This document shows positions 1-6,968 of a stretch of 39,462 nt of DNA, piece after piece; positions within the stretch are counted from its first letter, which is position 1, and the number at the start of each line of letters is the position of its first letter. The notes beneath the pieces are model-generated. The model searched no databases, had not been told where the DNA came from, and saw only the letters and a list, made by a program, of their open reading frames with translations. The translations under genes were made by a program, and so were the position numbers. This DNA comes from Clostridiales bacterium (GTDB lineage Bacteria > Bacillota > Clostridia > Oscillospirales > CAG-272): positions 1-39,462 of the forward strand of contig DPGD01000018.1 in assembly GCA_003522145.1 (NCBI GenBank), given 5' to 3'.

Positions 1-2
1 CT

Positions 3-206
3 CCTTGGCAGGGAGTGGGACAGTGTCCCACAAAAGGAGAGTGCGAGCCAGTCTGCAAGGTGCGCCTTTTCAGGCGGGACAAAGTCCCTGCACGAAACAC
101 CGACAGACCGTCCGGCTTCGCCTTTATGTACCAAAAAAGTTTTTAGAAGTTCCAAGGGGCGTTTTTTCAAAAACGCGCCCTTGGCAGGGAGTGGGACAGC
201 GTCCCG
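3..206. repeat. Intergenic direct repeat with internal hairpins
   Basis: A segment beginning CCTTGGCAGGGAGTGGGACA at 3 recurs almost unchanged from 179 to 206. Each copy ends in a short GGGAC/GTCCC palindrome. Between them, 152-184 can fold into a long imperfect hairpin (CCAAGGG..CGTTTTT against AAAAACG..CCCTTGG). No coding potential is convincing here: the open frame at 5-241 is basic and low-complexity and has no ribosome binding site. The block is probably part of a dispersed intergenic repeat cut by the window edge. Confidence 0.6.
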
Positions 207-212
207 GAAAAA

Positions 213-258
213 GAAAAAACGCCGGAGTTGGCACAGACTGAGCGTGTGCCGACTCCGG
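213..258 (-). terminator. Rho-independent terminator of the 289-1460 gene pair
   Basis: CCGGAGTTGGCACA (222-235) pairs with TGTGCCGACTCCGG (245-258), 14 bp with one G-U wobble and a 9-nt loop. On the minus strand the stem is followed by CGTTTTTTC. It lies 31 bp after the stop codon of the 289-687 gene. Confidence 0.85.
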
Positions 259-288
259 TTCGGGGACATTTACAGGAAGCAGAAGCTG

Positions 289-687
289 TCAATCAGAGAC
301 GATGAACAGCCAGGATATAGCCACTTGGGTTAAGCAGGTGCCGATAGCGGAAAGGCCGCTGAATTGAATAACGGTCAGGATCATATTGACCAGAGCAACA
401 ATGAAAATCAGGACACCGATCCAAGCTCTTGCCGTTTTCTGGAGGCGGAAAAGGGAAAAAACACCGGCGAGCGCCATAAGAATTCCCACGGTAAAGGTCA
501 GGATGGTTGCGGTCATTCCGTCGGTCTGTCCCTTAAACAGATTGACAAAGGCATCAAACACATTCAGAATGGTGGAAATGCCCAGAATGATATAGAGAAT
601 GCTGACGATCAGGCGTGTGGATTTTTCCTGGGTCTTTTTTGAAGGAAGGGGAACGCCGCCACCGCCTTCAGACTTTTTTTTGGCCAT
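289..687 (-). CDS. Small four-TM membrane protein, unknown function
   Basis: A 132-residue protein. The start at 687 is chosen because AAAGGA lies at proper spacing upstream; an in-frame upstream extension to 771 would overlap the end of the preceding gene and has no comparable site. The N-terminus is Lys/Ser/Gly-rich and cytosolic (MAKKKSEGGGG). Four hydrophobic stretches follow, roughly residues 25-45, 58-78, 84-102 and 108-128, with short loops. No catalytic motif is seen. It is the second gene of a minus-strand pair with the 768-1460 gene and is closed by a strong terminator at 213-258. It could be a small integral membrane accessory protein; I do not recognise the family. Confidence 0.7.
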   Translation of the reverse strand: MAKKKSEGGGGVPLPSKKTQEKSTRLIVSILYIILGISTILNVFDAFVNLFKGQTDGMTATILTFTVGILMALAGVFSLFRLQKTARAWIGVLIFIVALVNMILTVIQFSGLSAIGTCLTQVAISWLFIVSD

Positions 688-767
688 TTGAAACACATCC
701 TTTCGGCATTCCGGCTGAAAACCGGGATTTTCTACAGAGGACAGTATAGCGCAAAGGGAGGGATTTG

Positions 768-1460
768 TCAAGAAGAACCGGGTGTTCTTCCGAAAGAAAC
801 CAAGGCACAGAAGGCAGACACCTGCTTTTCATAGCTTTTTTCATCCATAAAGACCGAACGGCTTTTTAAGCAGAGGACGCTGTTCTGGGGAAAAAGCTGC
901 AATGCGGAGTTGCTTTTATAGAAGGGCAGTTCCGCCAAGGGGATCCCAAGGCCTTCTTCGTTGGTGCCCTCCGGGAGGGTTTCAAAAATTTCGGAGAGGG
1001 GGCGCAATGTTCCGGTGTCCTGCCTTGCAATCTCGTAGCAATTCAGCGACAGAATGCAAATGGCAAAGTCCGGCAGGCGCATACGGCTCTTGAATTCCTC
1101 CAGAGTTTCCTTTTGGCCCGTATAATCGATTACAGTCTGCTGTTTTTCATCCTCGGCGTTGCCGACGGTGGCTTTGCTTCCGTAGACCGTGGTGAGGAGC
1201 CCCACGGTTTGAGCGCAATCATCGGGAATGACCGCCTGAAAGGCTTCGGAAATCTTTTTTTGCGCCTCTTTTGTCAGACTGACGGGACCGGCCCAGTAGA
1301 TATAGACATCCGCATCTTCTTTTTTCAGGCATTGCACCAGCATTCCGCCGCAGACGGCCAGAATAAGGATGGCGGCAAGTATTCTCCATTTGTAAAAATA
1401 CCAGATGTTCTGAAGCTTTTCTTTTCCGAACTTCATGTTCTTCAGCGTGCTTTTCTCCAT
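768..1460 (-). CDS. Single-TM anchored extracytoplasmic protein, unknown
   Basis: About 230 residues. The N-terminal 25 residues are basic and cytosolic, followed by one TM helix (about residues 26-43, ILAAILILAVCGGMLV), then an exported domain of about 185 residues without an obvious motif. The start ATG at 1460 is preferred over GTG at 1472 because AGAGGTGG sits 8 nt upstream of it. The topology resembles exported subunits of unknown Clostridia envelope proteins. A good sigma-A promoter lies just upstream (1490-1518), and the following gene 289-687 is probably cotranscribed. Function is not assigned. Confidence 0.7.
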   Translation of the reverse strand: MEKSTLKNMKFGKEKLQNIWYFYKWRILAAILILAVCGGMLVQCLKKEDADVYIYWAGPVSLTKEAQKKISEAFQAVIPDDCAQTVGLLTTVYGSKATVGNAEDEKQQTVIDYTGQKETLEEFKSRMRLPDFAICILSLNCYEIARQDTGTLRPLSEIFETLPEGTNEEGLGIPLAELPFYKSNSALQLFPQNSVLCLKSRSVFMDEKSYEKQVSAFCALVSFGRTPGSS

Positions 1461-1489
1461 TTGAACTTCCACCTCTTCTTTACCGTCTC

Positions 1490-1518
1490 ATTGTACCATA
1501 GACCGGCCGTTTTTGCAA
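1490..1518 (-). promoter_or_regulatory. Sigma-A promoter for the 768-1460 gene
   Basis: On the minus strand TTGCAA (1513-1518), a 17-bp spacer and TACAAT (1490-1495). It is about 30 bp upstream of the start codon. Confidence 0.7.
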
Positions 1519-1798
1519 GGGCGCTTGGGGCCGTTCTTCCTTTTAATTTTCGGTGAATGAGAACATGGAGTCCGGATATTCTTTCCGAAAGTGTCGGAAC
1601 TCTGTCACAGGGCAATCACCCCATTCGATAGACGGACTTTGATGGCATTTTCCCGGAGGGGCGGACAAAGGACAAAGCCGTTTCTTTTGGATTCTCCGAA
1701 ATCGGAATACAAACGAAAAAAGCCCAACAGAAAACAAAGGAAGTGCAGTGTTTTTGCTGGGCTTTTTTGTAGTATGCGATGACGGAGAAGGCCGGCTT
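1519..1798. other. Gene-free gap between a minus-strand promoter and the serpin stop
   Basis: Apart from the terminator at 1716-1768 I see no feature here. Open frames on both strands lack ribosome binding sites and recognisable protein character. Confidence 0.6.
1716..1768 (-). terminator. Terminator after the serpin operon
   Basis: AAAAAAGCCCA (1716-1726) is the reverse complement of TGGGCTTTTTT (1758-1768), giving an 11-bp stem with a loop of about 31 nt. A T-run follows on the minus strand, about 30 bp after the serpin stop codon. The symmetric A/T tails could also terminate on the plus strand. Confidence 0.7.
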
Positions 1799-3034
1799 TT
1801 AAATGTCCGTGAGAGTTCCAAGGAAAAGAGGAAGTCCGGTTTGGGTGTCCACAATGGCGTAAACAAAGGGACGATCCAGCGTGACGATCCGATCAGGCGG
1901 AATTTGGACGGGGGCCATCTCCATATTCAGAAATACACCGGTAACAGCGGCCGCTTTGGTGCCCTGATCGTCCAAGGAGAAGGCGGTCTTGTGCAGAACC
2001 TGACTGATGAAAAGTTTGTCTGCCTCGCTGATGCCCGAAAAATCAGCAGAATTCCCGAAAGCATCCATCATACCCAGATTTTTGAGCGGAGCGCTCAGCT
2101 CGGAAGAGTATTCGGTTTCAAACTGGGGAATATTCGCCTCCACCATAAGAGGTTGGGCAGACCGGATTGCGGACAGCAGGCTTTCGCCGGTCAGGGAAGA
2201 AAGATACTCTTCAAAATCCACCCCTTCGTTGGGCAACAGGGCAAGAAAACTGAACTTTTCGCCATCATAGGGCTTCAGAAAGCCGGTGGCTTGCTCGGTG
2301 CTGATATAGAGAGACTCTGTAGATTTCTGAAAAGAGACCTTTGTTTTTTCACCGTTCAGGGCGGTGAAATATTGTTTGCTGATGGCATCGCTTTCGTATT
2401 TTGTTTTCCATTTGGCATCGAATGCCAGAGCGTTGATCAGAATCATCTGGGCGTCGGTGTCCAGTTCGTCCAACAGCTTTTCGATCATGCCGTCGGTGTT
2501 TTTTTCCACCCAATAGTTGATGTCAGAGAGGGTTGTTTCGTCAAAAGGAGAGGCGTAGGCGGCCGCCTTGTAGAAATCGGCATTGACCTGCAAAAAGCTC
2601 TTTTTTACGGGAAGGGTGTTTCTGAACCAGATGGAATCGGCAATTTTCAGTTGGTCTCCCTTAAGACGCTCACAGCAGCTTAAAAGATATCGGTTCAGGC
2701 TTGCAAGATCACAGCCAAAAAGCTCTTCCATCTGCGTTAAGGTCTGGCCTCCTGCGCCGTTGGCGGTCATGGCAAGCGCCATCATCACCGAAAAAGGAGA
2801 AATCAGAGCGTTTTGTCCTTCTTCACGGGCTTCCTTGAAAAGCTTTACGGAAAAATCAGAAAAACTTTGAAGAAAGCTTTTATCAATCTCCAGTCCTTCC
2901 TTGTTTTCGGGAATAATGTCTTCCATCAGATCGTGCGCCTGCACAGTCATTCCGCTGCACCCGGTAGCGCTGACAAGAAAAAGTGACAGGAGAAGAAATG
3001 CGAGCAAAAATGAACCAAGACGGTGAGCTTTCAT
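1799..3034 (-). CDS. Lipoprotein serpin (serine/cysteine protease inhibitor)
   Basis: A 411-residue protein with a full serpin fold sequence. A signal peptide ends in lipobox SATGC (about residue 26), so it should be lipid-anchored outside the membrane. Serpin hallmarks are NALISPFSVMMALAMTANGA near residue 75, a reactive-loop hinge GTKAAAVTG near residue 360, and the C-terminal signature RPFVYAIVD..TGLPLFLG. The hinge small residues support an inhibitory rather than purely structural serpin. The loop between hinge and RPF is about six residues longer than in alpha-1-antitrypsin, so the scissile P1 cannot be fixed; NMEMA is the candidate region. It is last in a run with an ECF sigma factor, a probable anti-sigma and a micropeptide. 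Its start has AAAGGAC 7 nt upstream. The target protease (host, competitor or own) is unknown. Confidence 0.93.
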   Translation of the reverse strand: MKAHRLGSFLLAFLLLSLFLVSATGCSGMTVQAHDLMEDIIPENKEGLEIDKSFLQSFSDFSVKLFKEAREEGQNALISPFSVMMALAMTANGAGGQTLTQMEELFGCDLASLNRYLLSCCERLKGDQLKIADSIWFRNTLPVKKSFLQVNADFYKAAAYASPFDETTLSDINYWVEKNTDGMIEKLLDELDTDAQMILINALAFDAKWKTKYESDAISKQYFTALNGEKTKVSFQKSTESLYISTEQATGFLKPYDGEKFSFLALLPNEGVDFEEYLSSLTGESLLSAIRSAQPLMVEANIPQFETEYSSELSAPLKNLGMMDAFGNSADFSGISEADKLFISQVLHKTAFSLDDQGTKAAAVTGVFLNMEMAPVQIPPDRIVTLDRPFVYAIVDTQTGLPLFLGTLTDI

Positions 3035-3085
3035 AATTTTTGTCCTTTCGTATTGAATTTCCCAAATGAGCGAAGAAGGAACCGT

Positions 3086-3196
3086 TCAGTTGGCAGCTTT
3101 TGACCTCTTCTTGGAGCGGAGTTTTTTAACGGCAAAGAAGAGAGCGGGCAGAGTGACGACCAGGGCGGCGATCAAGGCTTTCATACGGGTGTTCAT
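3086..3196 (-). CDS. 36-residue single-TM basic micropeptide
   Basis: ATG at 3196 is preceded by AAGGAAGG at 9 nt, a strong ribosome binding site, and the frame closes with TGA at 3086-3088. The peptide is MNTRMK, then a hydrophobic helix ALIAALVVTLPALFFAV (residues 7-23), then a strongly basic tail (KKLRSKKRSK). This is an N-out or N-in single-pass topology with a cytosolic positive tail likely. It lies between the anti-sigma-like gene (34 bp) and the serpin (51 bp), all on the minus strand, so it is probably cotranscribed. Such small TM peptides often modulate membrane complexes or proteolysis; that role is inference here. Confidence 0.7.
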   Translation of the reverse strand: MNTRMKALIAALVVTLPALFFAVKKLRSKKRSKAAN

Positions 3197-3230
3197 TTTT
3201 CAGTACCTTCCTTTGTTTTAAATTTTTGAA

Positions 3231-3869
3231 TTATTGGTTTTGGGATTCGGATTCTTTTGCGGTGCTGTTCAGTTTTTCCAGAAGGACGTTCAGTCGCAGA
3301 AGGGATTCCGGGGACAATTGCGTATTGACGGAGTCGGATATAATCAGGTTCTTGGAACTGTCGTAATAGCAATAATAGCGGGAGAGTTCTTGGTTGGAAG
3401 GAATCAGAGAAATTTTCAGATTGGCAATGCTGCCGGAGGCCTGATCCATGAGAGCAGAGCCGCTCCGGAGGATGGAGATGATTTCCTGCGCCTCCGGAAG
3501 GCTGGCGGGATAGCATTTCGTTTCGCCGTTTTCCGTATCGTATATTTTCACACAGTCATAGATCTCTTCGTCGGGTGCGGGTTTCCTGAAATTTTCCGGG
3601 GAGCAGAAGGGGCTTTCAGAGGGTTGTCCGTATACCTGTTGGGAAGGCTGTCCGCCCTTCAGCGAGTCGGTGAGTCCCTTGGAATTTTCGGCATCCTGTA
3701 CCTTCCGGAAAGGAATCGCCACCAGAAAAAGCGCCAAACAGGCCGCAAATGCCGCTCCGCACCGGAAGAGCTGTTTTCGATACCTTTTTCTGCTCAGTTG
3801 CTCTTTCCGGTATTTCTCATAGACCAGAGCCTTGAATTCTTCATGGTTTTTCATCTTATGTTCCGCCAT
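3231..3869 (-). CDS. Probable membrane anti-sigma factor
   Basis: About 212 residues. The cytosolic N-terminus (about 35 residues, many Lys/Arg/Glu) is followed by one TM helix (about 37-53, CGAAFAACLALFLVAIPF) and an exported domain of about 160 residues with a Ser/Gly/Gln-rich linker. This is the usual architecture of an anti-sigma factor encoded directly after an ECF sigma gene. It overlaps the sigma gene by 14 bp. An alternative start at 3854, one base past the sigma stop, has GGCGG 8 nt upstream and is also plausible. No zinc-type HxxxCxxC anti-sigma motif is visible, so the assignment rests on topology and position. Confidence 0.65.
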   Translation of the reverse strand: MAEHKMKNHEEFKALVYEKYRKEQLSRKRYRKQLFRCGAAFAACLALFLVAIPFRKVQDAENSKGLTDSLKGGQPSQQVYGQPSESPFCSPENFRKPAPDEEIYDCVKIYDTENGETKCYPASLPEAQEIISILRSGSALMDQASGSIANLKISLIPSNQELSRYYCYYDSSKNLIISDSVNTQLSPESLLRLNVLLEKLNSTAKESESQNQ

Positions 3870-4401
3870 CCTTTCCCAATTCCCGGCGTAAGGCGCTTTT
3901 CGCTCGGTAAACCAGATTCTCCACCTGTTTTTTTCTCTTTTTCATTACAGTGCCGGCTTCTTCATAGGATAGCTCCTCAAAATATATCAAATAGAGAGCC
4001 GTCCGGTAGTCGTCGCTCAGTTTTCCCAAAGCTTTGTACAGTTCCTTCTTTTCTTCCTCCTGTAAAAGCTGCTCCTCCGGCAAGGGGCCATCCTTGTCTG
4101 CACCGGGAAACGCCGTCAGCTCTGTGGGACTCAGATGCTTTTCATGACGGAGCCAATCTAAGGCCCGGCTTCTGCCGATCATGAAAAGGTAGGTTTTCAG
4201 AGATACGGAGAAATCATAGCGTTTCGGATGTAACAGCAGATAGGCAAAGGCGTCTGCCGCCAGATCTTCCGCTACGGTCAGGTTGTGCACAAAACCGTTT
4301 AGAAAAAAGATAAGATGGTCTTTGTAAAGAATCAGAATTTCATCAAAGGCGGATTGGTCACCCTCAAGGAAACGGCGGTAGCTACTTGCACCGTTGTCCA
4401 T
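3856..4401 (-). CDS. ECF-type RNA polymerase sigma factor
   Basis: 181 residues, normal ECF length. Region 2 spans about residues 8-85: the helix with DEILILYKDHLIFFLNGFV, the -10 recognition segment AEDLAADAFAYLL, and SLKTYLFMIGRSRALDWLR. Region 4 spans about 120-175, with LSDDYRTALYLIYFEELSYEEAG followed by a helix-turn-helix VMKKRKKQVENLVYRAK. An acidic linker joins them. The start has GGAGG six bases upstream. It is first in a minus-strand group (anti-sigma, micropeptide, serpin), so it likely controls a regulon including this operon. A sigma-A-type promoter is seen at 4515-4543. Confidence 0.93.
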   Translation of the reverse strand: MDNGASSYRRFLEGDQSAFDEILILYKDHLIFFLNGFVHNLTVAEDLAADAFAYLLLHPKRYDFSVSLKTYLFMIGRSRALDWLRHEKHLSPTELTAFPGADKDGPLPEEQLLQEEEKKELYKALGKLSDDYRTALYLIYFEELSYEEAGTVMKKRKKQVENLVYRAKSALRRELGKDGGT

Positions 4402-4514
4402 GCTGTTCCTCCATTCTGTATTGCGCCTTGTGGTTACACTCCTTATACGGATAAGGCGTTCAAAATACTCACCCCTCTTTTTATTTTTTTTGGAAAATTT
4501 TTCGGGGCATTTTC

Positions 4515-4543
4515 AGTATATCAGAAAACTACCCCTCTTTCAA
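4515..4543 (-). promoter_or_regulatory. Promoter for the ECF sigma / serpin operon
   Basis: On the minus strand TTGAAA (4538-4543), 17-bp spacer, TATACT (4515-4520). The predicted transcript has a leader of about 105 nt containing the palindrome at 4441-4456. Confidence 0.6.
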
Positions 4544-4735
4544 CTGAATTTTTGCCTGTTTTCCCGATTTTCATACTCTCCGATGGCAGAAAATTCAAAT
4601 TTTCCTTCTGGCCTTTCAAAAGAGGTCTGTACGGTAAAAAAGAGGAGCATGGAGTCCGGAAGGAAGGGGAGCTACCCGCAAAAAGCCTTTTCTCGCCGCT
4701 AAGGCGTTCAAAGTGAAAAATTGCATAAAAAACTC

Positions 4736-4763
4736 TTGACAAATCCGGATTTTGTGCTATAAT
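4736..4763 (+). promoter_or_regulatory. Consensus sigma-A promoter for the DUF177-rpmF operon
   Basis: TTGACA (4736-4741), 16-bp spacer, TATAAT (4758-4763): both boxes perfect. Transcription should start near 4770. This argues against translation from the ATG at 4774 and for a start near 4801-4804. Confidence 0.88.
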
Positions 4764-4803
4764 AAACCTTGCGATGCTTTGTAAACAGGGCGAGAGGCGA
4801 ATG

Positions 4804-5316
4804 ATGAAGATGGATTTGTCACCCATATTTGGCGGCGAGACCGACGAACTTTCCTTGGATTATCCACTCACAATCGGGGAAGAATTTGCCGGTGTCACCT
4901 TCCCGAAACCGGCTCGTGTTCTTGGCACGATTACGAATAAAGCCGGTTATATTGCCTTAAAGGCGACGATCACTCTTTCATACGAGACTCTTTGCGATCG
5001 GTGCTTGCGCCCGATTTCAAAGGAGCTGACCTTGGATTATGAGAAGGGCATTGCGCTCTCCGGCACTCTTGAAACAGAGGATCAGGACGAATATCTGATT
5101 GCAAGAGAGAAGATGCTGGAGTTGGATGAACCGTTGACCGAAGCGGTGATTTTGGAGTTCCCCATGAAAAATCTTTGCAGAGAGGACTGCAAGGGGCTTT
5201 GTCCCAACTGCGGTCAGGACCTGAACGAGGGTTCCTGTACCTGCGGCAAGAAGGAAATTGACCCCCGGATGGCCGGCTTTGCAAAGCTGCTTGAGGAACG
5301 GAAAAAGAACCGGTAA
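4804..5316 (+). CDS. DUF177 / YceD-family protein
   Basis: About 170 residues from the ATG at 4804, which has AGAGG six bases upstream; an adjacent ATG at 4801 is possible. The family is small, is almost always encoded directly before rpmF, and has been linked to large ribosomal subunit or 23S rRNA accumulation in plants and bacteria. Visible features are the N-terminal DLSPIF, a central CDRC pair in YETLCDRCLRPI, an acidic stretch and a C-terminal cysteine cluster (CREDC..CPNCG..CTCG) that may bind zinc. It ends 38 bp before rpmF and shares its promoter. The context is exactly that expected for the family. Confidence 0.9.
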   Translation: MKMDLSPIFGGETDELSLDYPLTIGEEFAGVTFPKPARVLGTITNKAGYIALKATITLSYETLCDRCLRPISKELTLDYEKGIALSGTLETEDQDEYLIAREKMLELDEPLTEAVILEFPMKNLCREDCKGLCPNCGQDLNEGSCTCGKKEIDPRMAGFAKLLEERKKNR

Positions 5317-5354
5317 AACAGAAAATCTGATTTGAGAACATATAGGAGGTTATC

Positions 5355-5540
5355 ATGGCAGTTCCGAAGAGAAAGGTTTCCAGTGCCAGACAGAATAAGA
5401 GAAGATCCAGCGTGTGGAAGCTGGAGAAGCCGGAGATTGTAAAATGCCCGAAATGCGGTGAGTACAATCTCTACCACAGAGTCTGCTCTGCTTGCGGATA
5501 CTACAAGGGCAAGGAAATTATTTCAAAGACCGAAGGCTGA
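5355..5540 (+). CDS. rpmF: 50S ribosomal protein L32
   Basis: 61 residues, standard length. The N-terminus MAVPKRKVSSARQNKRRS is the L32 signature, and a CPKCGEYNLYHRVCSACGYY zinc ribbon (C-x2-C ... C-x2-C) follows. A strong AGGAGG lies 7 bp before the ATG. It is in an operon with the DUF177 protein upstream. A terminator hairpin at 5552-5579 just downstream may attenuate read-through into the radical SAM gene. Because all four cysteines are present this is the zinc-containing (C+) form. Confidence 0.98.
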   Translation: MAVPKRKVSSARQNKRRSSVWKLEKPEIVKCPKCGEYNLYHRVCSACGYYKGKEIISKTEG

Positions 5541-5551
5541 GGCGTTTTGGG

Positions 5552-5579
5552 AAAGGGCGGGCTTGTTCCGCCTTTTTTT
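5552..5579 (+). terminator. Terminator downstream of rpmF
   Basis: GGCGG, 7-nt loop, CCGCC followed by seven T. It ends 44 bp before the radical-SAM start, so termination is probably partial, letting some transcripts continue. Confidence 0.65.
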
Positions 5580-5623
5580 CGTGTATGGGCGTTTGGAAGA
5601 CCGGCGGAAAGCGAGGAAATATT

Positions 5624-6928
5624 ATGGCAGAGATCACGGCAGTTGTTCCGGGCTCCCCTGCGGAGAGGGCGGGGGTGCAAAAGGGCGATTGGCTTTTGGA
5701 GCTCAACGGACACCCCATTGCCGATGTGCTGGACTATCAGTTTTACGCCACTGAAGAAAAGCTGACGCTCAAACTGCACAGAGGAGAGAAGATTCTTGAA
5801 ATTTCTCTTTGTAAGGGCGAATATGAGGATTTGGGGCTGGAATTTGCCACCTATCTGATGGATGAAAAGCGAAGCTGCCGCAACAAGTGTGTATTCTGTT
5901 TCATCGACCAGCTTCCGAAGGGAATGCGGGACACTCTGTATTTCAAGGACGATGACAGCCGTCTTTCCTTCCTCCAGGGAAACTATGTGACCCTGACCAA
6001 TATGAAGGACGAGGATTTACAGCGGATCGTGCAGATGCACATCACCCCGGTGAATGTATCGGTTCACACCACAAACGGAGATTTGCGGGTAAAGATGATG
6101 AAAAACCGGTTTGCCGGGGAGATTTTAAGGCAGATGAAGTTATTGGCCCGGGGCGGAGTACAGATGAACTGCCAGATCGTTCTGTGCAAGGGGTTAAACG
6201 ACGGGGCAGAGCTGCAACGCACCATGAAGGATTTAGAAGCCCTGTATCCGGCGGTGGAAAGCGTTTCCGTGGTGCCGGCCGGCATGACCTGCCACCGGGA
6301 GGGGCTTTATCCCTTAGAGCCTTTTTCTCCCGAAGAATGCAGAGAGATCATTTCCCAAGTGGAGCAGTTTGCCGCAGAATGCCGGAAAAAACACGGGGTA
6401 GGGCTGGTGTATTGCGCCGATGAACTGTATATCAAAGCGGGACTGACCTTGCCTAGGGGCGAAAGCTACGACGGGTATCCTCAGATTGAGAACGGCGTGG
6501 GGATGATGACCTCCATGGAGGAGGAACTGAACGGGGAACTGGCGTATATCCAGGAGGACTATACTGTATCGATTCCGAGGGAACTGTCGGTGGCGACCGG
6601 TGTTGCGGCCTATGAATACATTTGCAGACTGGTTGCAAAGGTGGAAAAACTGTGCTACAATACACACATCCATGTGTACCGAATTGAAAACGAATTCTTC
6701 GGGAAGAGCATCACGGTAGCGGGGCTGATCTGCGGTTGTGATCTGATCAAGCAGTTGAGCGGCAAGCCTCTGGGAAGCAAGTTGGTTCTGCCCAGTGTGA
6801 TGCTGCGGGAGGATAAGGATTTATTTTTGGACGGAACCTCCTTAAAGGAGCTGTCAGAGGCATTGCAGGTGCCGGTGGAATTGAACGACTGTACCGGCGC
6901 GGACTTTTTAAGGGCATTGATGGATTGA
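5624..6928 (+). CDS. PDZ-radical SAM-DUF512 protein
   Basis: 434 residues from ATG 5624 (GAGGA 6 nt upstream). The order is a PDZ-like domain (about 1-60, PGSPAERAGVQKGD), then a radical SAM cluster CRNKCVFC (C85, C89, C92: C-x3-C-x2-C), a TIM-barrel-like core, and a C-terminal DUF512 region. This architecture is conserved in Clostridia next to der. The substrate is not established, but the cluster and SAM chemistry are expected from the family. It lies 40 bp upstream of der on the same strand, which suggests cotranscription and possibly a role near ribosome or envelope biogenesis; that last point is inference from position only. Confidence 0.9.
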   Translation: MAEITAVVPGSPAERAGVQKGDWLLELNGHPIADVLDYQFYATEEKLTLKLHRGEKILEISLCKGEYEDLGLEFATYLMDEKRSCRNKCVFCFIDQLPKGMRDTLYFKDDDSRLSFLQGNYVTLTNMKDEDLQRIVQMHITPVNVSVHTTNGDLRVKMMKNRFAGEILRQMKLLARGGVQMNCQIVLCKGLNDGAELQRTMKDLEALYPAVESVSVVPAGMTCHREGLYPLEPFSPEECREIISQVEQFAAECRKKHGVGLVYCADELYIKAGLTLPRGESYDGYPQIENGVGMMTSMEEELNGELAYIQEDYTVSIPRELSVATGVAAYEYICRLVAKVEKLCYNTHIHVYRIENEFFGKSITVAGLICGCDLIKQLSGKPLGSKLVLPSVMLREDKDLFLDGTSLKELSEALQVPVELNDCTGADFLRALMD

Positions 6929-6968
6929 AGGAATGAAAGAAGAAAGCAGAAGAAAGGCAGGGTAGGGT

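Larger units (their letters stand above)
4402..4803. other. Divergent intergenic region between ECF sigma and DUF177 genes
   Basis: No gene is supported. It carries a minus-strand promoter (4515-4543), a plus-strand promoter (4736-4763) and a 6-bp palindrome CCTTAT/ATAAGG (4441-4456) in the sigma-gene leader. The words ACCCCTCTTT and AAGGCGTTCAAA each occur twice (near 4471 and 4531; near 4453 and 4701) and may be protein-binding sites or chance. Confidence 0.5.

Noticed and set aside
1748..2683. Plus-strand frame opposite the serpin
   Set aside because: The minus-strand serpin is unambiguous along the whole length.
4441..4456. ECF-type autoregulated promoter at the CCTTAT/ATAAGG palindrome
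   Set aside because: A TGAAC-like word is near, but the spacing to a CGT-type -10 word is only 8 bp.
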